From positions 124,001 through 188,000 of the forward strand of contig NZ_WJNH01000002.1 of the NCBI RefSeq assembly GCF_009649735.1: DNA of 64,000 nt, written 5' to 3'. Within the stretch, counting starts at the first letter, position 1; the number at the start of each line of letters is the position of its first letter. Below the pieces are notes generated by a model. That model was not told where the DNA came from. It did no database searches and saw nothing but the letters and a program-made list of their open reading frames with translations. Positions 58,432 through 64,000 of the stretch are shown in pieces. Made by a program: the position numbers and the translations under genes. The stretch comes from Salinibacillus xinjiangensis. Its GTDB lineage: Bacteria > Bacillota > Bacilli > Bacillales > Alkalibacillaceae.

Positions 58432-59714
58432 ATTTTAAAATCAAATCCTTTCTCTGTTCCTGAAGGAGATGAAATGTTATGAAAAGAGGTTGATTGCTTT
58501 GAATGATTGAAATCCTTAACCACTATGGAGCTTAATTGATAATGTAAGGTCTGTAAATTGTCAGCAAGTGATGACTCCAGTAGTTTAGTCAAAGGCTTAA
58601 CTATTTCTGGTTGGTCGTTAAAAACACTAAGGGATATAGACCTATTCTGAACAAATAAATCGACGACTGTCTCGTTGATATTCTGAAGAGTTAAGTAAAA
58701 CATAACCCGACAATAATTGGAATCTATTTTATCCTGCTCATTTCTTTTACCCTCAAAATCCATAAACAAATCCTCTTTTAGCCCAAACCATTCTCCGGGA
58801 AACTGAACCGAAAATTGAGACCATTCCTGTTGATTACTCAACGATAACTGAATCCCTGATACGACGTTTTGTAGGTTTTGTATGTGACTATTAACAGCTG
58901 GCTTGTCCACTTGGGCTTGAACCAATTGTAGTAATTCCTTAAACGATTGGTTTGAAGTAAGATTCTCGTTAAGAGCAGAAAATTTCGCAAGCTGTTCATT
59001 ACCACCCAATAGCGAGAGCATCACCTTCAGTTTAAAGAGGATGCCTTTCTGGTCTGATAATCCCTCTAATAGAGGCATTGAAGCGTCCTTTTGATGGAAC
59101 AACGATAACACATGTTGTAATTGTCTTGCTTCCTTTGTATCTATATGATCTAGCTCTGTTTGTAGAGCGACTGCTGTTTTATCCATCGATATCGGCTTGA
59201 ACAGTCTAGCATAAACTGCATCAAATACTTCCTTTGTCATTGGATACTTCTGTATTAGCATTTCTTTAATTACGGACATTCCTTCATCAAATGAAGGCGC
59301 CTTTTCCATAAGGGCAAATGCTTTCATTATGCTTTGTTTGTGGATTGGTATTTGTTCATTTATAAGAATAGAAAGCAGTTTTTGTTGATTTTCAGATCCT
59401 TTAACCCCCATTTTCTCAAGCAACAGGGAAATGGAATCCTTTTGATTTCGGACTGGCTTTTCACTCATTACCTGCAACCTTACATAAGGAGAGGCTTTGG
59501 TTACTTGAAAAAGATAGCGTTTATGGACCTGAAGTAAATTTTCCAATTGAGCAATAAGCTGTTGTCCTCCAAATTGAATGACGGCCTTATTATTCGGCAA
59601 AAACTTCTCAATTCGCCCTGTGACCATTTGTCCCTGTTTGAAGGATAGTGGCATGCTCTTTGTTGCTCGTAAACGTATTGATTGTAAGGTTGGATGAACT
59701 CCATTTTGCGGCAT
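58428..59714 (-). CDS. ylqG: FliK-like protein YlqG
   Basis: 428 residues with a FliK-like C-terminal domain (roughly 290-390: VQFPGEWFGLKEDLFMDFEG and CRVMFYLTLQNINETVVDLF), a variable Gln-rich middle, and an N-terminal beta-rich part (FKQGQMVTGRIEKFLPNNKA). It is a divergent member of the hook-length control protein family, paired with YlqH. The ATG at 59714 has TAAGGAGAG upstream, within the rnhB stop; the reading starting at 59744 overlaps rnhB and has no such site. Function unknown. Confidence 0.85.
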   Translation of the reverse strand: MPQNGVHPTLQSIRLRATKSMPLSFKQGQMVTGRIEKFLPNNKAVIQFGGQQLIAQLENLLQVHKRYLFQVTKASPYVRLQVMSEKPVRNQKDSISLLLEKMGVKGSENQQKLLSILINEQIPIHKQSIMKAFALMEKAPSFDEGMSVIKEMLIQKYPMTKEVFDAVYARLFKPISMDKTAVALQTELDHIDTKEARQLQHVLSLFHQKDASMPLLEGLSDQKGILFKLKVMLSLLGGNEQLAKFSALNENLTSNQSFKELLQLVQAQVDKPAVNSHIQNLQNVVSGIQLSLSNQQEWSQFSVQFPGEWFGLKEDLFMDFEGKRNEQDKIDSNYCRVMFYLTLQNINETVVDLFVQNRSISLSVFNDQPEIVKPLTKLLESSLADNLQTLHYQLSSIVVKDFNHSKQSTSFHNISSPSGTEKGFDFKI

Positions 59715-59727
59715 ACAATCTCTCTCC

Positions 59728-60507
59728 TTATGAACGAATAGCATCTTTTACAGGCGCAAACGAAACTCGGTGATAAGGTGTAGGCCCAAACTGTTTTAAT
59801 GCTTGAAGGTGGTTCTTGGTCCCATATCCCATATTGGATGCGAATTGATAAGCTGGATATTGTTCATCGACTTGTCTCATCAAGCGGTCACGCGTTACTT
59901 TAGCTATGATACTGGCTGCTGCTATTGAGACTGATTTTTGATCTCCCTTAATAATAGCCTCATGGTGAATTGGGATTTCATTTAATTGAACCGCATCAAC
60001 TAATAAATGGTCAGGTTGGATTGATAAGTCAGCCACGGCCTTTTTCATCGCCAGCTTTGTTGCTTGAAATATATTTATTTGATCAATGGTGTTGTTGTCC
60101 ACAATACCGATGCCGTAAGAAACAGACAACTGTTTTATTTGATCAAAATACCGCTCTCTTGCTTGTACGGATAGCTTTTTAGAGTCATTGATGCCTTCTA
60201 GATAAAATGTATCATTAATGATCACAGCACCAGCCACCACAGGACCAGCTAAAGGACCACGACCCGCTTCATCGATTCCAGCTATGTATGTAGACCCCTT
60301 GTGCCAAATACTTTTTTCATATGTTAGCATTTCCTCAAACTGTTCCTTGTGTAATTGCTCTGCTTTTCGCCTTTTTTCTTGTTTTTTTACCAAAACCTGA
60401 ACGCCCTTTCTCTCATCTTGAGTGTAGGCATTCCATTCCTCTACCGTATATGTTTCATTCTCTATTTTTTCGCGTATGACGGCAATTGTTTCACTTTTGA
60501 TTGTCAT
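59728..60507 (-). CDS. rnhB: Ribonuclease HII
   Basis: Removes RNA and single ribonucleotides from DNA. 259 residues with the DEDD-type catalytic start YIAGIDEAGRGPLAGPVVAG and later DHLLVDAVQL, AASIIAKVTRDRLM and NMGYGTKNHLQ. An N-terminal helical extension of about 70 residues matches Bacillus RnhB. ATG at 60507 is 8 nt after GGGAGAG. It is isolated from rbgA by a 445-bp region with a terminator and a repeat element. Confidence 0.96.
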   Translation of the reverse strand: MTIKSETIAVIREKIENETYTVEEWNAYTQDERKGVQVLVKKQEKRRKAEQLHKEQFEEMLTYEKSIWHKGSTYIAGIDEAGRGPLAGPVVAGAVIINDTFYLEGINDSKKLSVQARERYFDQIKQLSVSYGIGIVDNNTIDQINIFQATKLAMKKAVADLSIQPDHLLVDAVQLNEIPIHHEAIIKGDQKSVSIAAASIIAKVTRDRLMRQVDEQYPAYQFASNMGYGTKNHLQALKQFGPTPYHRVSFAPVKDAIRS

Positions 60508-60559
60508 GATGCATCTCTCCCATCACTTTTAATATCGGATAGATTTCGAAAAAAGTAAA

Positions 60560-60583
60560 GACATTCATCAAAAGATGAATGTC
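60560..60583 (-). terminator. Terminator between the repeat element and rnhB
   Basis: Perfect 10-bp inverted repeat (GACATTCATC / GATGAATGTC) with a 4-nt loop; on the minus strand it is followed by TTTACTTTTTTC. Transcription from the rbgA side would end here. Confidence 0.75.
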
Positions 60584-60633
60584 ATTTATTTTAAAACGCT
60601 CTTTTCTAAGGAAATGTTATTTTTGACTATAAC

Positions 60634-60891
60634 GATGTAAAATGCGACATAGTTAGACTTTTTAGTGTTGCTTAAGTCGTTCCGATGATTATTGAGTGCA
60701 TGCATACCGTTCCGGCAGAATACTCCGCTTTCCATGGGCGCGGCCACAGCCTCCACGGAAGCCCAGACCGTTTCCTGCTGGGACTTCACCACGCTTCCTC
60801 CCATAGGAGTCTCCGTATTCTGCCTCCACTATAGGAGTGTTCTGATGAATGATCATTGGAAAATACGCTAGAGTTACGTCGCATTTATATC
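60634..60891. repeat. 258-bp nested palindromic repeat element (MITE-like)
   Basis: Outer imperfect inverted ends: GATGTAAAATGCGAC at 60634-60648 and, reversed and complemented, GATATAAATGCGAC at 60878-60891. Inside these a second pair, TTCCGATGATTATT and TTCCAATGATCATT. At the core, GGCAGAATAC at 60714 is mirrored by GTATTCTGCC ending at 60824, and ATGGG recurs in both arms at the same offset. The 110-bp core is visibly richer in G and C than its AT-rich flanks. No transposase gene is present and I see no clear target duplication. It fits a non-autonomous element or a bacterial interspersed repeat. Confidence 0.7.
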
Positions 60892-60952
60892 AATTGCACA
60901 ATATAAAAGACAACAACGTAACGAAAGCAGCCTCTTATAAACATGTACTTAT

Positions 60953-61804
60953 CTACCCTTCATCAGGAAAATCAAACGTTATAGTACCTAGCTTAGAGGT
61001 TCTAAGATCGCGTATAATCACCTCTGAGGTTTTTTCGTAATCAATCATGCCTCCGCTAGCTAAGCAGCCTCTTTTTTTTCCTATTTCATCAAACCAGGTT
61101 ACAATATCCTCGACATCAAGATCAATGGAATAACGTTCCACCAATCTATCAGGATAGTGGTCCTTTAAAAATCTTAATACAAATACAGCAATATCATCTA
61201 AATGAAGAATATGGTCTTTAATCGTCCCAACAGCCGCTAGCTTATATCCCACTTCCTCATCTTCAAATTTAGGCCATAAAATACCTGGTGTATCAAGGAG
61301 TTCAAAATCTTTTTTCACTTTAATCCATTGTTGAGCTGTTGTTACACCAGGTCTATCACCTGTCTTGGCAATTTTTTTATTCACAAGACGATTTATCACC
61401 GTGGATTTTCCAACATTTGGAATACCTACTATCATCGCTCGAATAGGTCGAGGTTTTACGCCTTTTTTCGTCAACCGCTCAAGTTTTTTCTCCCCTATTT
61501 CCTTAGCGACCTTTACAATTTGCTGAATATCTTTTGCTTCATGAGCATTAACAGCCAAGGATGGGATGCCTTTAGCGGCAAAATGCTCCTCCCACTTTTT
61601 TGTCATTTGTGGGTCAGCTAAATCCTTTTTCATCAGTAAAATCAGTTTTTCTTTATCTCCTAATACCTCTTGTAACATGGGATTTTGTGAGGATATCGGA
61701 ACTCTTGCATCTACTAATTCAATTACAAAATCAACAAGCTTTAATTTTTCTTCCACTTGCCTTTTGGCTTTAGCCATATGTCCTGGAAACCACTGAATGG
61801 TCAT
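60953..61804 (-). CDS. rbgA: Ribosome biogenesis GTPase RbgA (YlqF)
   Basis: Circularly permuted GTPase that matures the 50S subunit at the 45S stage. 283 residues beginning [20 protein letters not shown]; order G4-G1-G3. G1 is GIPNVGKST (about 127-135), G3 is [10 protein letters not shown], and the C-terminal ANTAR-like tail is present. The G4 motif, NKxD in most relatives, reads MKKD at residues 58-61 ([11 protein letters not shown]): Asn is replaced by Met. The ATG at 61804 is the second of two after AGGTG; the longer reading to 61852 overlaps lepB. Confidence 0.95.
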   Translation of the reverse strand: MTIQWFPGHMAKAKRQVEEKLKLVDFVIELVDARVPISSQNPMLQEVLGDKEKLILLMKKDLADPQMTKKWEEHFAAKGIPSLAVNAHEAKDIQQIVKVAKEIGEKKLERLTKKGVKPRPIRAMIVGIPNVGKSTVINRLVNKKIAKTGDRPGVTTAQQWIKVKKDFELLDTPGILWPKFEDEEVGYKLAAVGTIKDHILHLDDIAVFVLRFLKDHYPDRLVERYSIDLDVEDIVTWFDEIGKKRGCLASGGMIDYEKTSEVIIRDLRTSKLGTITFDFPDEG

Positions 61805-61818
61805 CATATCACCTACTA

Positions 61819-62376
61819 TTAATGTATTAATCCCAATTGATTGAAGGGCCAATATCTAAATGTGGCTACACCGACAATTCGATCAATAGGTATTAAACCA
61901 ATTACACGACTATCGGTTGAATTAGACCGGTTATCTCCCAAAACGAGCACATGTCCATCAGGAATTTCCTCATACTCACCTGGGAGGTCTTCTAATGTGA
62001 AATCGTGCGTGTAATGACTCCCCTCCTGAAGTTGATTCAGCCTACTAGACAAAAATGGCTCTGTATAAGGTTGTCCATTTATATAAAGGATTTCATTTTG
62101 ATACGCTATATGTTCACCAGGTAAACCAACTACACGCTTAATATAATCCTTATTTCTAGTGGCGTGAAAAACGACAATATCGAACCGATCGGGATCACTA
62201 AATACATACTCCATTTTATTTACTATTAAGTGGTCATCATTCTCAAGTGTAGGTAGCATAGATGGCCCATCTACAATAATAGGCGCAAACACAAATGCAC
62301 GTATACCAAAAGCGATGATACTTGATATGATAATTACCTTTAGCCAACTTAGCCACTCTCTATTTTTATAGGCCAT
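61819..62376 (-). CDS. lepB: Signal peptidase I
   Basis: Cleaves signal peptides from secreted proteins at the outer face of the membrane. 185 residues: one N-terminal membrane segment ([20 protein letters not shown]), Ser39 (DGPSMLPTL) and Lys80 ([11 protein letters not shown]) forming the Ser-Lys dyad, and the [20 protein letters not shown] box. ATG is preceded by GGAGG. Between rplS and rbgA, as in several Bacillaceae but not B. subtilis. Confidence 0.97.
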   Translation of the reverse strand: MAYKNREWLSWLKVIIISSIIAFGIRAFVFAPIIVDGPSMLPTLENDDHLIVNKMEYVFSDPDRFDIVVFHATRNKDYIKRVVGLPGEHIAYQNEILYINGQPYTEPFLSSRLNQLQEGSHYTHDFTLEDLPGEYEEIPDGHVLVLGDNRSNSTDSRVIGLIPIDRIVGVATFRYWPFNQLGLIH

Positions 62377-62480
62377 AGGTTTACCTCCGAACTTGTGGAA
62401 TGCATATGTATATATTCATTTTATGTTTATTAGTATGTAAATATTTGAAGAATACCGTTAATATTATGCAAAGAGTAGAA

Positions 62481-62507
62481 AAAGGAGCCTGACAATGCAA
62501 GCTCCTT
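62481..62507 (-). terminator. Terminator downstream of rplS
   Basis: AAGGAGC / GCTCCTT, a stem of at least 7 bp with a 12-nt loop, followed on the minus strand by TTTCTAC. It lies between rplS and lepB. Confidence 0.7.
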
Positions 62508-62564
62508 CTTACTAACTTTTGCTAAGATTAAGCAACAAAAAAGGATTTCTGATGCTTAACGATA

Positions 62565-62909
62565 TTATCGAATTTCTTTAATACGTGCAGCTTTACCACG
62601 ACGACTACGTAGGTAGTACAACTTCGCACGACGTACTTTACCGCGACGTGATACTTCAATCTTATCAATGCGAGGAGAATGTACTGGGAAAGTACGTTCA
62701 ATACCTACACCATAAGAAATCTTACGTACTGTGAAGGTTTCACTAATTCCGCCTCCACGACGCTTAAGTACTACACCTTCGAATACCTGAATACGCTCAC
62801 GGTTACCTTCCACAACTTTCACGTGAACCTTTACCGTATCACCAGGACGAAAGCTTGGTCGGTCTGTACGTAATTGATCTTTTGCAACTTGTTCAAGTAT
62901 CTTTTGCAC
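62565..62909 (-). CDS. rplS: 50S ribosomal protein L19
   Basis: Located at the 30S-50S interface. 114 residues: [40 protein letters not shown] and the C-terminal [16 protein letters not shown] are standard L19. The start is GTG at 62909 after GGAGTGAAG. It has its own promoter and a leader of about 90 nt. Confidence 0.98.
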   Translation of the reverse strand: MQKILEQVAKDQLRTDRPSFRPGDTVKVHVKVVEGNRERIQVFEGVVLKRRGGGISETFTVRKISYGVGIERTFPVHSPRIDKIEVSRRGKVRRAKLYYLRSRRGKAARIKEIR

Positions 62910-63000
62910 AAGTCTTCACTCCTTCCAACTAACACTCTTGCCTCACGAATCTAGCAGCGGAGTATCGTCATTTAAAGCCTAAGTAAACTCTTAAGCACAA
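62910..63000 (-). ncRNA. Probable L19 leader RNA
   Basis: About 90 nt between the rplS promoter and rplS. On the minus strand GCTTAAG / CTTAGGC forms a hairpin with a 6-nt loop; further pairing is possible around GATTCGTGAGGC. An L19 autoregulatory leader at this position is known in B. subtilis and relatives; identity is inferred from position and folding, not from a covariance match. Confidence 0.5.
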
Positions 63001-63005
63001 CTGTA

Positions 63006-63034
63006 AATATATCATAATCATCATCGTATTGCAA
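63006..63034 (-). promoter_or_regulatory. Sigma-A promoter for rplS
   Basis: Minus strand: TTGCAA, 17 nt, TATATT, immediately downstream of the trmD stop codon. Confidence 0.65.
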
Positions 63035-63036
63035 GA

Positions 63037-63774
63037 TTATTTCTCGTTCTTCCACACCTGTAGCCAACGTTTCTGCTCGTCTGTTAATTCCATTTTCTCC
63101 AATAAATCGGGGCGGCGTTCATAAGTGCGTTTTAATGATTCCTTCTGCCGCCATTCTTCAATCTTTTGATGGTTTCCTGATAAAACTACATCTGGAACTG
63201 ATAATCCTCTAAACTCACGTGGCCTAGTATAATGAGGGTGCTCCAGCAATCCAGTCGAAAATGAATCTTTGATTGCCGATTCGTTATTACCAAGTACCCC
63301 AGGCAACAGACGAACCACACTATCAATGACCACCATCGCACCTAATTCTCCACCTGTTAAAACGTAGTCACCTATAGATATTTCATCTGTGACAAGATGA
63401 GTTCTTATACGTTCGTCATAGCCTTCATAATGACCACAAATAAAGATTAAATGATCCTCTTCTGACAGCTCCTCAGCCTTTTCTTGCGTGTAAGGCTCTC
63501 CTTGTGGACACATTAAAATAACACGTGGCGCTGTATTTTTTCGCTGTTCCTTTAAGTGATCAACGGCATCAAATAATGGTTGGGGGGCAAGTACCATTCC
63601 TGCTCCACCACCATAAGGATAATCATCGACCTTTTGATGTTTATTATCTGTATAATCTCTAAAATTAATAGGGTTATATTGAACAGCATTATTTTCTTCT
63701 GCTTTTTTTAAAATAGATGAATTGAATACACCATGAAACATTTCTGGGAATAGTGTTAAGATATCGATATGCAT
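63037..63774 (-). CDS. trmD: tRNA (guanine-N1-)-methyltransferase TrmD
   Basis: Methylates G37 of tRNAs, which prevents frameshifting. 245 residues of the SPOUT knot family: [20 protein letters not shown] at the N-terminus, [20 protein letters not shown], and the knot region [20 protein letters not shown]. Its ATG shares a base with the rimM stop (TAATG). It is followed by rplS, which has its own promoter. Confidence 0.98.
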   Translation of the reverse strand: MHIDILTLFPEMFHGVFNSSILKKAEENNAVQYNPINFRDYTDNKHQKVDDYPYGGGAGMVLAPQPLFDAVDHLKEQRKNTAPRVILMCPQGEPYTQEKAEELSEEDHLIFICGHYEGYDERIRTHLVTDEISIGDYVLTGGELGAMVVIDSVVRLLPGVLGNNESAIKDSFSTGLLEHPHYTRPREFRGLSVPDVVLSGNHQKIEEWRQKESLKRTYERRPDLLEKMELTDEQKRWLQVWKNEK

Positions 63775-64000
63775 TAGTCCAAAAGACCCTCCATAGGATG
63801 AATCAAAATCCGTTTATTTTCAACATCAACATCAGTTACAATGGATTCAATGTAAGGGATCAATACATCCTTTTGTCCCTTTCTTTTCACAACCCAAACA
63901 TCATTTGCTCCAGGTGTTAGGATTTCTTTTACTATCCCGATTTCGGTTCCATCCTCTGTTACTACCGCACAGCCAATGATTTGATGATAGTAAAATTCAC
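63774..64000 (-). CDS. rimM: Ribosome maturation factor RimM, C-terminal part (cut by window edge)
   Basis: Assists 30S assembly near protein S19. Only about 75 C-terminal residues lie in the window: a PRC-barrel domain with [40 protein letters not shown] and the ending HPMEGLLD. The start lies beyond 64000. Directly upstream of trmD, the standard order. Confidence 0.95.
   Translation of the reverse strand, partial: EFYYHQIIGCAVVTEDGTEIGIVKEILTPGANDVWVVKRKGQKDVLIPYIESIVTDVDVENKRILIHPMEGLLD

Noticed and set aside
59189-59196. Exact sigma-D -10 (GCCGATAT) inside ylqG on the minus strand
   Set aside because: At the expected -35 position the sequence is TTTA, not TAAA, and it is within coding sequence; an 8-base match can occur by chance in 64 kb.
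60532-60539. Sigma-D-like -10 (TCCGATAT) upstream of rnhB
   Set aside because: One mismatch to GCCGATAT, but no TAAA lies 15 nt upstream (TTAC or TTTA is found), and the gene is not a motility gene.
60586-60804. A 72-residue minus-strand reading frame across the repeat element
   Set aside because: It lies within the palindromic element, has no ribosome-binding site and its sequence reflects the GC-rich inverted repeat, not a protein family.
1-64000. CRISPR arrays, tRNA or rRNA genes, prophage, toxin-antitoxin or defence genes
   Set aside because: I looked for repeat-spacer patterns, clover-leaf sequences and foreign gene blocks; none is visible. The window is conserved core genome.

Overview
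The window is a stretch of chromosome from a low-GC Gram-positive bacterium of the family Bacillaceae. Gene content and order follow the Bacillus subtilis rimM-to-truB region almost gene for gene. FapA beside sigD, a lepB gene between rplS and rbgA, and small flagellar accessory proteins point to a motile, probably halotolerant relative (Oceanobacillus/Virgibacillus/Halobacillus/Pontibacillus type). The genus is an inference. All 69 genes I call lie on the minus strand, so transcription runs from high to low coordinates.

In the direction of transcription the layout is as follows. (1) 64000-58150: rimM (partial), trmD, rplS with its own promoter and probable L19 leader, lepB, rbgA, a 258-bp palindromic repeat element, rnhB, and the flagellar-like pair ylqG/ylqH. 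(2) 58104-54938: sucC, sucD and dprA. (3) 54879-52617: topA with its own promoter and terminator. (4) 52576-48547: xerC-hslV-hslU-codY, driven by a perfect consensus sigma-A promoter. The trmFO gene usually found between topA and xerC is absent. (5) 48421-19535: one fla/che operon of about 29 kb with 35 genes. It holds rod, MS-ring, C-ring, export ATPase, hook, export gate, chemotaxis and sigD genes, then fapA, a small unknown gene and swrB. (6) 19526-16111: rpsB, tsf, pyrH, frr. (7) 16066-10126: uppS, cdsA, dxr, rseP, proS. (8) 10090-5795: polC. (9) 5791-1: a promoter at the end of polC, a leader with two terminator-like hairpins, then rimP-nusA-rnpM-ylxQ-infB-ylxP-rbfA and truB (partial).

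The genes group into translation and RNA maturation, cell-envelope lipid synthesis and secretion (uppS, cdsA, dxr, rseP, lepB), DNA metabolism (polC, topA, xerC, dprA, rnhB), TCA cycle (sucCD), global nutrient control (codY) and a complete flagellar/chemotaxis programme. CodY is encoded directly upstream of the fla/che operon, and CodY-like sequences lie near the topA, xerC and flgB promoters.

The window is mostly conserved core genome. The points that deserve a second look are the palindromic repeat at 60634-60891, a changed G4 (NKxD) motif in RbgA, the missing trmFO, the tandem hairpins in the rimP-nusA leader, terminator-like hairpins inside operons (fliE/fliF, rbfA/truB), and the fapA plus small-protein insertion between sigD and swrB. 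Start codons were reassigned by ribosome-binding-site spacing in about twenty genes; many are TTG or GTG.
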